A DNA stretch of 64,000 bases from positions 1 through 64,000 of the IMG/VR virus record IMGVR_UViG_3300032289_001838; one strand, given 5' to 3'. Source of the stretch: a virus. This document shows, one piece after another, positions 42,751 to 53,000 of this stretch (positions within the stretch are counted from its first letter, which is position 1; every line of letters starts with the position of its first letter). A model generated the notes under the pieces. That model had not been told where the DNA came from. It was given only the letters and a program-made list of their open reading frames with translations, and made no database searches. A program made the position numbers and the translations under genes.

Positions 42751-43661
42751 AGTTTATTTGTTAATTTATATCTGTATAGTAGACTCTCATCCATTATAAC
42801 ACTGCTGCTGATGGTTTGCCAAGTTTTTATATGTCCTATTTCATTTGGATCTTTTCCGTCTAGCAAAATTAGACGAGCCTCAATATCATTAGAAATTAAA
42901 AAGTCGCAGATTTTCAAACTAGATCCCAAAGCATCATTATCCAACAAAACATTTACATATGGCGGTCTATATTCCATTAGTTTCATTTTTAACTTCCGAG
43001 ACATGGTTTTACCAAATAAAGGCACAACATTATACTTTACAGAAAGAGCATCAAATGGACCCTCAACGATAGTGATTGGTTTGGTAAAATCTGTAAACAA
43101 TTCAAATCCTATAATATCTTTACTACCATCACATAGTCTATATTTGAGTTTACTGTTATAAAAGTCTCTACCACAATAAAAATTTAAATTTCCATCTTTA
43201 TCATATGATGGCACTATTACTCTATTAGCAAATTGACCGGATGTACAATATCCGATATTGTACCGTACAATTTCATGTATACTTAAATTTCTTTTAAAAC
43301 AATAATTAAGTGCATGTTTGTATATTACATCGCCACTTGATTTACATAACGGTTTGAATTCATCTGGCAAAATGAGTGTTTTTTTCTCTTCAGAAACATA
43401 ACTCACTCTTGTCTTATTTTTACATAAAATCTGATAGTATTCGGATGAAGCTTTTAGTTTCTTAAGAAGAGATGTAAAACTCTTACCACTAAACCCACAT
43501 ACCCAGCACTGATAATATCCAGTTGTAGTATTAATGTTCAGTTTACGTTTGTGATGATTGCAGTTTGTGCAAAACACAAGTATTTCAGCGCCACCTTTTT
43601 GTACGTGTGGTTTTTGCTTAAACAACTTTGAAAGTGTTTCTATAACCGAACTATTAATCAT
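42747..43661 (-). CDS. DNA primase (gp61-like, zinc finger plus Toprim)
   Basis: The 304-residue protein has an N-terminal zinc finger (CTNCNHHKRKLNINTTTGYY, then QCWVC) typical of DnaG-type primases, which recognises the priming site. A Toprim domain follows with VEGPFDALSV near residue 198 and LLDNDALGSS, holding the catalytic Glu and Asp residues. T4 gp61 has 342 residues. It makes the short RNA primers for lagging-strand synthesis, normally with helicase gp41, which is not in this window. It is followed directly by the MR fusion with a four-base overlap. Confidence 0.85.
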   Translation of the reverse strand: MINSSVIETLSKLFKQKPHVQKGGAEILVFCTNCNHHKRKLNINTTTGYYQCWVCGFSGKSFTSLLKKLKASSEYYQILCKNKTRVSYVSEEKKTLILPDEFKPLCKSSGDVIYKHALNYCFKRNLSIHEIVRYNIGYCTSGQFANRVIVPSYDKDGNLNFYCGRDFYNSKLKYRLCDGSKDIIGFELFTDFTKPITIVEGPFDALSVKYNVVPLFGKTMSRKLKMKLMEYRPPYVNVLLDNDALGSSLKICDFLISNDIEARLILLDGKDPNEIGHIKTWQTISSSVIMDESLLYRYKLTNKL

Positions 43662-43703
43662 TTCATCTCAGAATAACAGATGATTTAAATAAAATCAAGT
43701 CTT

Positions 43704-44213
43704 TTAATTTTTATATAAACTAGCTACCACAGCATCATACATGTCACCGTTACGTTCGTCCCAATTACCCTTTTTGTTAAGAACAGTAAATTTAATTACG
43801 TCTGGACAAAGTGATTCTAGTTCTGATTTTACAAATTGTTTTGATTTAACGCCTTTAATTCTACATTTACCAAATAACTGTTTACGCATGGTATTAACAG
43901 ATAACAGATTTACCTTGACTTTAAAGTGTTCTTCAATAATATATGAAAAGACGGCATTATGTCTAGCTAGAGTAATAATCACCTGCTGTGACGTAAAACC
44001 ACCAGCAAAACTACTTAGAGCGGCTTCTAAATTAATGACGGTAATATCTTTAATTAACGGATTCTTTTCTAATTCAGATATAACAAAATAAGTTTTTTCT
44101 TTTGTTGTTTCAAACTTTTTGGTATCAATATAACCAGCATCTAAGACTTTTCCGTCTTTACTAAATGCCCAGCCTGTTACTGATGTTGATGAATCCAATC
44201 CTAATATAACCAT
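43704..44213 (-). CDS. RuvC-like Holliday junction resolvase
   Basis: MVILGLDSSTSVTGWAFSKD is the first strand and Asp of a RuvC/RNase H fold. NLEAALSSF supplies the second acidic residue and GDMYDAVVASLYK the C-terminal Asp pair. With 169 residues it has the size of bacterial RuvC (about 173). It would cut branched DNA during recombination or before packaging, the task of the unrelated T4 gp49. Gene order (RuvC, primase, MR fusion) makes a recombination/replication block inside the tail genes. It follows the gene at 44226 by 12 bases. Confidence 0.8.
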   Translation of the reverse strand: MVILGLDSSTSVTGWAFSKDGKVLDAGYIDTKKFETTKEKTYFVISELEKNPLIKDITVINLEAALSSFAGGFTSQQVIITLARHNAVFSYIIEEHFKVKVNLLSVNTMRKQLFGKCRIKGVKSKQFVKSELESLCPDVIKFTVLNKKGNWDERNGDMYDAVVASLYKN

Positions 44214-44225
44214 TTAGAATATATA

Positions 44226-44720
44226 TTAACGGACAAATGAACCGTTAGTATATTTGTTACTATTAAAACCTTTGACGTATCTAGATAATTCTAAACTTCT
44301 TTGACCTGCTACATCTTTGAATTGACTTGCACCTAATGGGGTTTTTAATCTAAAACCAGGATCTTTAGTATATAAAGCGTCTTGAAGTGATGCTTGACCG
44401 TTCCAGTTTGTAGAAATTTTATTTACTCCGGAAGTTAATACAGGTCCGTTGCTTGTTTTATCGCTATAATTCAAAGCTTTGCTATTAAAGTTTTCTGTAC
44501 CTGTATTAGCTCCAACTTTAAATCCAGGATTAACGGTATAATCTACTGACTTCTGAGTAAATCCATATGGAGCACTAACACCCTTGATCATAGTGTTAGA
44601 TCCAGCATCATATGCTGAAAATGCTCCTCCTGCTGGAGATTTAGAAAGATAAAGATCTCCTAATCCTTTAGCTAATGATGTACGATTAATTTTTGAAGTA
44701 TCTGAAGCGATTGTTGCCAT
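44226..44720 (-). CDS. Hypothetical structural-type protein
   Basis: This 164-residue protein is rich in Gly, Ser, Asn, Thr and Lys, with no membrane helix, signal peptide or catalytic motif; its start is MATIASDTSKINRTSLAKGL. The composition is like phage tail components, and it follows the FG-GAP gene. A TATTTATT stands about 16 bases before the ATG, so it may begin the transcript for RuvC and primase. No family was recognised. Confidence 0.5.
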   Translation of the reverse strand: MATIASDTSKINRTSLAKGLGDLYLSKSPAGGAFSAYDAGSNTMIKGVSAPYGFTQKSVDYTVNPGFKVGANTGTENFNSKALNYSDKTSNGPVLTSGVNKISTNWNGQASLQDALYTKDPGFRLKTPLGASQFKDVAGQRSLELSRYVKGFNSNKYTNGSFVR

Positions 44721-44746
44721 AAATGTCTATTTTATAATAAATATAA

Positions 44747-47407
44747 TTAAGTGTCCCATTTAACCACAATATTAATAGGAATCTCGCCAGTATTTTTGAT
44801 TGGTTGAGCTAATTTAGCTATAGCGACCAATTCCGCACCACTATATAATCCAACTGATGTTATATATGGAGCCAAATAAGATCCAGTTGGATCCAACGAA
44901 CTACTATAGTTATATCCAAAAAATTCTTGTTTTACAAATTTTTTGATCAACTTCCCTGTTTTCTGGTCCAAGAAAGAAACCATGTCATTGTAATTATTAC
45001 GTCTGCAACGCGGATTCAAATAATTCTGATAATTATTTATCGTAAAATCCTGAATAAAATACTTCCAAATAATTGTTCCGTCTTGATAGTTAGCCGTGCC
45101 ATCGCCATTGACATCAAAGTTCAACGTACTACATTTAGATTTTAATTCGTTTGTTAATCTATTTGCTTGATAATTTGTATAAGACGAAGAGTAAAAGTTG
45201 AAAATCGACTCGTCGATATCACCGGACACAAAATTATCCCACCATTTTTCTGAGTTATTAACCGTAATTCTGGTATTAATGTATCTTAGAATTATATCCA
45301 AGTTATCAAAATTAAATGTCTCAGTATTAATAACTCCGTAATCAAATGCGGATGATGTGATAGCAGTTGGATTTGTTGAAACATTGAATTCGCCTGGCTC
45401 TACGCTACAGATATATTGCTTTTCATGCAATGTTATCTGACTGTTATATTTCATATACAAATAGGTATTATTTGTATCGGTTGGATCAAGTGTTAAGTTG
45501 TTTAATATGCTTCCTGTATTATTTATTATCAACTTATTATTGTTATAAAATACATTTCCAACATTAAAATTTGTTTGTAAGTCAGACATGTCATAAATGT
45601 ATGATTTACCGAATATTTTACTAGCTGCATATGAGTATTCTCCTTGTTCGTCAACAAATACTATCAGATTATCACATGCACCTGAAAATGCACCTGAAAT
45701 AGGCACCGATCCATCACAACTCAGACAGTCTTCCATCTGTAAATAAACAAAACTAGAAGTGATATAACAATCGTCACTTTGATATGATGATGTACGGAGA
45801 TACGTTAAATCAGATTTACTGCCTGATTCAGTTATCAACGGAGCGGATAAATAGAAATCGTCGTTCAACGGAATTGGCGATCCAACTACTAAATTTGTAT
45901 CTGAGACTGATACTGAATAACCATAAGCTGTAAATGGTTTTCCTATTTCTTTTCGTTTCGATATAGGATCAGTTGTCATTTGATTAATCAAAGAAGAACC
46001 GAATATTTTTCCGTTTACAATCGACTCTGTTACTTTATAAAGTAACGTTTGTCCACAATATGTTGATTCTCCAAAGTCATATTGATTGAACGTTTTATCA
46101 TAATAATTTATAGAATTAGAAATGAATAACGAACTAAATGGAAAATACGGTTTTGGAGATCCAATCAATATTTTTTTATTATAAACAGAAACAGAATATC
46201 CAAACAAATTATCTTTAAATGTTACGTCGTCTCCATATAATTTATTCAATAATTGAAATCCACTGTTAACGTCATCTGGACACTGTTGGTTGTTATACAC
46301 ATAAACAGAACCACGTTGTCTCAAAACATTTGATCCTGAGTACTCCCAATAAACCAAATCATTTGGAGCGCCTACGGCTAAAATCGTATCGTATAATGAA
46401 ACGGAATATCCATATCTACTATTAACTTGACTTCCACTTGGAATTAATTCAAAATTCGTATTTTGTATAGTACAATACTGTGAACTTGTGTTCTGAGATA
46501 ATACTTGACTTAATTTCCAATTATTTAAAGATCCTGAATTAAAAAATAAATAGACATTAGATTGAGATAGTTGATTGCTTCCAACTACTAATGTATTTTC
46601 ATTTTTTTTGTCTAAACAAATTGAATATCCAAATCCATATTGATGTGGATAATTAACGACACTACAACTTAATATTTTTTGAAGAGAATATGTACAATCA
46701 GCGTCTGTATATTTATATATGTAAACTGCTCCACGACCGTTATTATAATAAGGAGATCCAACGGCTAAATAATTATTGGTGATAGATACTGATCCTCCGA
46801 ATTTATCTTTAATTGATCCTGTGATAGTACAAATCGGCACATCACTTATGTGATATTGATCAACGGGTACTGAATTCTCCGGCGAATCGGCAATAATTCC
46901 TTTAGTATTATCAAATGTGTAATTAGGATTGATTTTAAATATGTCTACACATGCAAAATTATTTGAATTGCCCAAGTAATAACTAGATGACACTCCTGTA
47001 TCCCCGACTGCTAAAAAGTATGTAGATAAATCAATAGCAGATCCATAATTAGATTGATTTACTTTTAAGTTAGCTGTTTCTACAACTATAAAATTACAAT
47101 TGGATAGAGTGGCATTTTTAGATCCGCTTTCAATTATAAAAGACGCGGTTAATGCTGCACTAGAACTTTGTTCCGTGTAATATGGAACTAATGCTCCATT
47201 TTCTGGAAAAATTGTTTTCTTTAATATTCCGGCTATAGAATAGTTTGTTTTAAAATTATCTTTTTTAATCAAAAAAACTTGTCCTATTTTACTAAAACCT
47301 TCACATGCAGTATATGTGTCCGATGGAGGATTGCCTACCGCAATAAGATCTCCATTGGTAGTTACTACACTGCCGTAATTTTGGTTATATATATTTTCCA
47401 AATTCAT
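44747..47407 (-). CDS. FG-GAP propeller tail protein with dockerin-like motif
   Basis: The 886-residue protein holds at least five repeats of the FG-GAP type found in beta-propellers, such as FGGSVSITNNYLAVGSPYY, RYGYSVSLYDTILAVGAP and LFGYSVSVYNKKILIGSP. Near residue 775 a calcium-loop motif DVNGDGTANYQDGTIIWKYF resembles a dockerin half. The C-terminus PYITSVGLYSGAELVAIAKL is shared with the 48198-49307 protein and probably attaches both to the same baseplate site. FG-GAP propellers commonly bind ligands, so a receptor-binding or exposed appendage role is likely. There is no secretion signal, as expected for a virion part. Confidence 0.65.
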   Translation of the reverse strand: MNLENIYNQNYGSVVTTNGDLIAVGNPPSDTYTACEGFSKIGQVFLIKKDNFKTNYSIAGILKKTIFPENGALVPYYTEQSSSAALTASFIIESGSKNATLSNCNFIVVETANLKVNQSNYGSAIDLSTYFLAVGDTGVSSSYYLGNSNNFACVDIFKINPNYTFDNTKGIIADSPENSVPVDQYHISDVPICTITGSIKDKFGGSVSITNNYLAVGSPYYNNGRGAVYIYKYTDADCTYSLQKILSCSVVNYPHQYGFGYSICLDKKNENTLVVGSNQLSQSNVYLFFNSGSLNNWKLSQVLSQNTSSQYCTIQNTNFELIPSGSQVNSRYGYSVSLYDTILAVGAPNDLVYWEYSGSNVLRQRGSVYVYNNQQCPDDVNSGFQLLNKLYGDDVTFKDNLFGYSVSVYNKKILIGSPKPYFPFSSLFISNSINYYDKTFNQYDFGESTYCGQTLLYKVTESIVNGKIFGSSLINQMTTDPISKRKEIGKPFTAYGYSVSVSDTNLVVGSPIPLNDDFYLSAPLITESGSKSDLTYLRTSSYQSDDCYITSSFVYLQMEDCLSCDGSVPISGAFSGACDNLIVFVDEQGEYSYAASKIFGKSYIYDMSDLQTNFNVGNVFYNNNKLIINNTGSILNNLTLDPTDTNNTYLYMKYNSQITLHEKQYICSVEPGEFNVSTNPTAITSSAFDYGVINTETFNFDNLDIILRYINTRITVNNSEKWWDNFVSGDIDESIFNFYSSSYTNYQANRLTNELKSKCSTLNFDVNGDGTANYQDGTIIWKYFIQDFTINNYQNYLNPRCRRNNYNDMVSFLDQKTGKLIKKFVKQEFFGYNYSSSLDPTGSYLAPYITSVGLYSGAELVAIAKLAQPIKNTGEIPINIVVKWDT

Positions 47408-47418
47408 ACTTTATATAC

Positions 47419-48162
47419 TTATGTGGATATTGATCCATAATACAAATATTGTCCTAAACCTGTTATGCCATAATTAACTACACTTTGCGTATTAGTTGAA
47501 TAAATTTCAAAATCACTGATAAAATATGATCCGGACAAATATAAATTATTATTACCATCGTCTAAAATATCAGCGACTATATCGCCGGTCTGATTGGTAA
47601 TTAACACACTTAATGGTCTAATTCTATCTCCACTCTGAGTAACATTTAATGTATAACTTATAAACTTATCATCCAAATTCAATTTGGCGTTAGACGTATC
47701 ATAACTATCGAATCCAAAAATATTATAAGAATTGTTGTAATTATTATAATACATTTTTTTAATAGTATTATAAACTTGACCCTGATATGTTCCGTCTAAA
47801 TTGGTTGGATTTGTCTGGGTATTATAGTAAATGCTATCTACTGGATAAAATACGGATCCAGTTGGCAATTTTAAGCCAAGTTGGAATTGTGGATTGTTTT
47901 CGTTATTTATTGGTGAACATGCTAAAAATCCATCATCATTTTCTATTGAGTCATCGCAAGATCCATCATTAACTGTTGCAAATGAACCAGTAGATAAAGA
48001 ATTAAAATTATAATCACATTCCGATATAGGAATAATCAATGGAAAATTATAAGTTTCATCACTTGCCAATATCAAGTCAGAGAAAATATTATTAGCAATC
48101 TTCTCTTTTGCTACTGAAAATGTAGTGATTTGTATGTCTTGATTTTTAAGAAATTTAATCAT
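47419..48162 (-). CDS. Hypothetical tail-block protein
   Basis: This 247-residue protein begins MIKFLKNQDIQITTFSVAKE, then is rich in Asp, Asn, Ser and Tyr with predicted beta structure (TLNVTQSGDRIRPLSVLI), ending with a short Tyr/Gly tail. It lies between two baseplate-type proteins in a run of genes with short gaps. A TATTTATA element ends five bases before its ATG. Probably a structural connector; no family was recognised. Confidence 0.5.
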   Translation of the reverse strand: MIKFLKNQDIQITTFSVAKEKIANNIFSDLILASDETYNFPLIIPISECDYNFNSLSTGSFATVNDGSCDDSIENDDGFLACSPINNENNPQFQLGLKLPTGSVFYPVDSIYYNTQTNPTNLDGTYQGQVYNTIKKMYYNNYNNSYNIFGFDSYDTSNAKLNLDDKFISYTLNVTQSGDRIRPLSVLITNQTGDIVADILDDGNNNLYLSGSYFISDFEIYSTNTQSVVNYGITGLGQYLYYGSIST

Positions 48163-48167
48163 CCCAA

Positions 48168-48175
48168 TATAAATA
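48168..48175 (-). promoter_or_regulatory. TATTTATA element 5 nt before 48162 gene
   Basis: TATTTATA on the coding strand ends five bases before the ATG at 48162. One of the short-spaced set; proposed late promoter. Confidence 0.4.
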
Positions 48176-48197
48176 GGAAGATTTAAACATATTTAGA

Positions 48198-49307
48198 TTA
48201 AAAATCAATACGACACTTAATTAGCAATTCATTATCAAATGATTTTTGCGTTGGTCTACTTAATTTACCCACGGCTAATAATTCGTTATTAGAATCATAT
48301 AACCCAATTGTAGTAATATAAGTACGTGGATTGCTAATCAGTTCTGGATATATAATAGTACCTTTTGTTTGTCCATCAGTACCATCCGAAACAAACGTTG
48401 GGTTATTACTATAATTAAATTCTTTGTTTTTAACTCTTACAAAGTAATTCGTAGATGGAACAAATTCCGATTTGCGAACTGCCATATTTTTATTTGATCT
48501 TCTGAGACTTAAATAGAATTTACGCAACCAATCTCTCCAATAACTTTTCCAGTTAACTGAGTATTGATTAGTTGTTCTGGAATTGGTAATTTCTGGTGGA
48601 TTTCCAGTAATACCAACTTTTGCGTCCAACTTTAGTGCATTCAATATAACAACACCATTTGTTGGATAGAATAATCCGATACCTTCATAAACAGCGGATA
48701 CAGTTCCTCCTTTAGTAAATGGCGTTGGTACGCCATTGATAATGGATCCTGAAATCAAATTATATACATTTTGTTGTGTATTTACAACTTGGGAATCGTC
48801 GATATATGAGAATTGACCTAAAGCGCCAGTAAAATTTAATTGAATTTGGCCTGGATCAATTTGATCTTGGAATTTATCAGCTACATAATTTAGTACGAAG
48901 ATTGCGGAACTATCGGTTGGAGAATCCACACTACCTGAGGCAAAACTAAAGAATGTATCTCCTGGTTGCAGAAGTGTATTTTTGTACTGAGAGTAAATAA
49001 CTTTAGTTTCATTTGTATATACTTTTGCTACTGATTGTCCTGTCCAATCAAAATAACTACTACCCGAATTATAATAATCTCCATAAGCAATGGCAAAATA
49101 TTGATCTCCGCCGCTATAAATGTCAATATAATACTGAGCATTTCTTACGTCGAATGGGCCGGATCCAGTCATGACGTTTGCTTGAGCGGATGATGATACG
49201 AAAGATGATTGAGCTACTGTTAAACTACCAGTACCAAACATACCCGATGACACTTGGTTAATTCTTCCTGATACTATATCGTCTGGAGTAAATGGTGTGA
49301 ATATCAT
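48198..49307 (-). CDS. Baseplate/tail protein with shared C-terminal attachment domain
   Basis: The 369-residue protein begins MIFTPFTPDDIVSGRINQVS and continues with a beta-rich segment (YYIDIYSGGDQYFAIAYGDY). Its C-terminal region includes FNYSNNPTFVSDGTDGQ, then PRTYITTIGLYDSNNELLAV and GKLSRP. The end is also found in the FG-GAP protein. The Ser/Gly/Tyr-rich composition is that of phage tail proteins. It sits between a small conserved protein and the 47419 gene. Wedge or fibre-attachment protein is the likely role; no T4 counterpart is assigned. Confidence 0.55.
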   Translation of the reverse strand: MIFTPFTPDDIVSGRINQVSSGMFGTGSLTVAQSSFVSSSAQANVMTGSGPFDVRNAQYYIDIYSGGDQYFAIAYGDYYNSGSSYFDWTGQSVAKVYTNETKVIYSQYKNTLLQPGDTFFSFASGSVDSPTDSSAIFVLNYVADKFQDQIDPGQIQLNFTGALGQFSYIDDSQVVNTQQNVYNLISGSIINGVPTPFTKGGTVSAVYEGIGLFYPTNGVVILNALKLDAKVGITGNPPEITNSRTTNQYSVNWKSYWRDWLRKFYLSLRRSNKNMAVRKSEFVPSTNYFVRVKNKEFNYSNNPTFVSDGTDGQTKGTIIYPELISNPRTYITTIGLYDSNNELLAVGKLSRPTQKSFDNELLIKCRIDF

Positions 49308-49313
49308 ATATTA

Positions 49314-49955
49314 TTAAGTTGTGGTAGGAACACTGACAGTTACATTGATTGAAGAATTTCCTCCGCTTTCATTTCCAATAATGGTAATGTTAGTTGTGGT
49401 TGTCTTAGACAAAGAACTATTTGGAATAAATCTAAACTTATTACCTATAACAACCTGTGAAGCTTGTGACGCTAAATCTCCGGTAAATGTTGGAATAGTT
49501 GCTGAGGTAGAGTTTAAACTATTTGTTTCAGTGACTACTAAAGTACCTACGTTTTTATTGGATAGAATTGCTGTATAACCAAGTGTTACGTTATAAACTG
49601 GAGTTGTACTTGGAATAATATCAATTGCGGCTGAATAAGTACGTGGTACAGAAATTAATGGAGGAGCAATGTTGATGGTTGGCACAGATGTTACTCCATC
49701 ATTCAATGTAACCAATTTATACTTCATGATTTGAGATTCATCTGTGATTGGTTCCATTACGGGAGTATTGCGAATAGCTATATCGTAATATGCACTGCCC
49801 ATTGGATGATTTGGGTTAAACTGTGTATAGTCGATTTCGTCGTCAGCTAAAGCGAATGCTGTAATGTTCAATCCACCTGTTTTTGCCAATACTTCACGAC
49901 CTTTTTTCGTCAATATCGCGTTAACAGTGAGAACGTTGTTATTAAGATATGCCAT
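49314..49955 (-). CDS. Conserved tail-associated protein (KKGRExLA type)
   Basis: The N-terminus TVNAILTKKGREVLAKTGGL, followed by ITAFALADDEIDYTQFNP, is a pattern I recall as conserved in baseplate-cluster proteins of large marine phages. The remaining 100 residues of the 213 are Thr/Ser/Val-rich, beta-type. No catalytic residues are seen. A TATAAATA on the opposite strand, TATTTATA on its own, ends one base before the ATG, an odd spacing against the other genes. It is six bases from the next gene, suggesting co-translation. Role unknown, presumably structural. Confidence 0.55.
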   Translation of the reverse strand: MAYLNNNVLTVNAILTKKGREVLAKTGGLNITAFALADDEIDYTQFNPNHPMGSAYYDIAIRNTPVMEPITDESQIMKYKLVTLNDGVTSVPTINIAPPLISVPRTYSAAIDIIPSTTPVYNVTLGYTAILSNKNVGTLVVTETNSLNSTSATIPTFTGDLASQASQVVIGNKFRFIPNSSLSKTTTTNITIIGNESGGNSSINVTVSVPTTT

Positions 49956-50001
49956 ATATAAATAATTATCAAGTGTTTTCGGTTTTTAATCAAAAATTAT
50001 A

Positions 50002-53000
50002 TTATAAATTCATAATATACATATTCATACTAGCACTGGTACATGTAGAACATGTTAGTGGTTGTTGTATAAACAAGCTATTTGGAGATCCAATTGATCC
50101 GGTTAAAATACCATACTTAGGGAAATTATCACTTTCAATATCAACTGCCAAATATCCTGGTATTGATATAATAGGAGATGATCCATTTGGTAAACCTTTT
50201 CGATTTACGGTTGTGGTATAGTCATTTTGACCTTTTGTATAAGTGTAGTATGATAATTTGCCACTAGATAATGTTTTTATCCCATTGCTTATAGTATAAT
50301 ATGATCCGGAAACCGCTTGTCTTTTTAATCTACTTCCAATACGTACAAATTTACTCAAGTGTCGTTGAGAATATCCACTATTCATTTCTCCGTAATAGAT
50401 GTCCTTCAGAGAATTGCTACCCGTAATTTGATTATTTAAATCTCCTGAGCCAGAGCCAATAATCTGTACAGATTTATAACTTGATGTAAATGTTACAACA
50501 GATCCCGTATTATTGTGAGATTGATAATAATCATTCTCAGAATAATTTATTGTATTTCGTACATTATATCCATTTGTATTTACAAATATATATTTTCCAT
50601 ATTTAGCAAATATAAAATCTCTATCATCCACTTTATCTTTGATCTCAAATCTCGAAAAGTTATATGTATCACGATCTGTTTGAATTCCGTTAACAGAAGA
50701 AATGTTTATTACTGTGTTGCTTGATGAGTTAACCGTATCTATTAATGAACATGAAAAGAATGGTTTAATTAAATAAGTCATCAAACTGGATGTACTATTT
50801 GGATTTAATGCAGTGAAGTCTGCATCTTTATAATTGAATTTAACACGTTCAAGTATAGAAGGTTCCAATAAAAGTCCAGTTTTTAAAGTACTGCGAGAAG
50901 GTGTTAAATTTTTAACAAAATCAAATATTGAAAAATCAATATAAAACTTATAAGTACTATAATATTCTTGAGGATATATATACTTTTTATTTGCAGCAGC
51001 AAATTCAGCTTGTCTCAATTTCAACTCAGGATAGTTTCTTGAAGTAAGATATTTAGGATCTCCTATAATATCAGATATACCTTCTTTTCCTAAAAAGTCT
51101 TCGATATTTTCATTTAAATATCGATATGGCGAAATATAATATCCTACTAAATTAGAATCACTTCCAATTATGTCTTTTGTATATGTAGAGTATTCATATG
51201 GTACCAAATTAGAACTTACATCTTGAGTGATTTTATTAATATTAGCATTATCTTTATAATTTGGCCCAAATCTGTTTGAATTTATAGCTTGTTTGATGTT
51301 AAATTTCTCAAATTGATATGGGAAAATATCGGCTGATATTGAATCGCAATATGGCGATCCTCGTTGTACGGTATTTTGATTAAAATTATAAGCGTAAAAT
51401 TTACTATTATATCTATTATTTTGATTTAATATAACCGATGGAAATCCCCACAAGTTTACAGGAGTATCAAAACTCCATAGATAATACATGTTTTCATAAA
51501 CCAAAGATTTTTCTGGTATAGAAATCGAATTTAAGTTATAAGAATGTTCTTGAAAATCAGAATCACTTAATGCATATTTCTGGACTTTTATTTTATCGAT
51601 ATTTCCATAAAATTGAATTGAAGATGAAAAGTTTCCTACATAATAACTTCCAGATGAAAAATATTGAGTTTGATCGTACAATATCGTCTTATCTTTTCTA
51701 TCCGTGAAGTTAAGTTGACTTCCGTAATATTGATTGACAGTCAATGTGTATGTGTGTGGAACATACTTTTCGGCCGCCGATGAACTTAATGATTGAGTTT
51801 GATTATATGTTTGAGAAACAATAGGCAATGCATCAAAAATAATATTATCATTTGGTTGCTTTCTCAACATAAACGTATAGAAATCTCCATTAAAATAAGG
51901 CATTTCTATGCTTTCAATACTAGACGTAATTTGTGTGGAACCAATAGGACAAAGTTCAAAAATTAATTTTGCAGATTCTTTTTGTTTGGTCTTGTACAAA
52001 TAAATTTGCCAATCTAAGTTTTTGTTTCTTGTCTTCTTTATTAATGGAATTTTATCTTTGTAATTGTATTTATCCCATTCATTAGATCTGAATGACATTT
52101 CTACAGTTGATACTCCGGTAAATCTTTCTACTACAGATCTTGTCAACTGCGTTGGTGGATATGTACTTCCACTTGTATATTGTTGTCCCACAAAATACTT
52201 ATATTCACTACTTGTAAAATTAAAATTTATATATTGATTGTTGCTATACTTGGTAGCGTAAATTATATCATCAAAGTCATAATAAACATTTTTGTTTATC
52301 AATATGTTTGGACTACTATATTCCACGACGTTAATCAAATCCGAAGATACACCGAAAATTGATCGAATCAAATTAAATGAGGTAGATGTGCCTTTAGTTT
52401 TATATATGTAACTTAAATTATTAGTTATTCGGTTAAATATAGATTTAGCATAATCAAAATATGAGGAAGATAAACTTCCAGACATCTGTGTATTATTAAA
52501 CAATAATTGATTTACATCACTCCTGTTAAACTTAAAATTAGTAACATCCCAGTTGAAATTGTTTAATAATTCTTCTATATAATTTTTTGGATAACTATTG
52601 TTATCATTCCAATTAATTGGATAAGCTTTCGGAAACTTCTTAACAAAAACTAAAATGTTATCAAAGAAATGACCAACCATTGCTGTAAACTTTATATAAT
52701 CAGCATTAGCTTCTTCTGTTTTAATATAATCCGGCAATTGATAGAATAAAGAATTGTAATTACTTTTATCGAAGCTTATACCATCTTCTATTTTCTGATC
52801 TATACTAGATGGAGAATAAAACAGATAAGATTCATATTCATCTAAACTATCTAATAAAGAAATTTGTTCGTTTGTTATTCTGTTAAAGTCATTGGAATAT
52901 GACGCTGATATCGAAGTATTAGACGTTGTAGATGCTTGATTCTTAATTTGACTCTTTGAAGTTTCATAGGAATCATATTTAGAGATTTTGCTTTTAGCTA

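Noticed and set aside
49957-49964. TATTTATA just one base before the ATG at 49955 as a late promoter.
   Set aside because: Spacing is too short compared with the rest; may be chance in an AT-rich leader.
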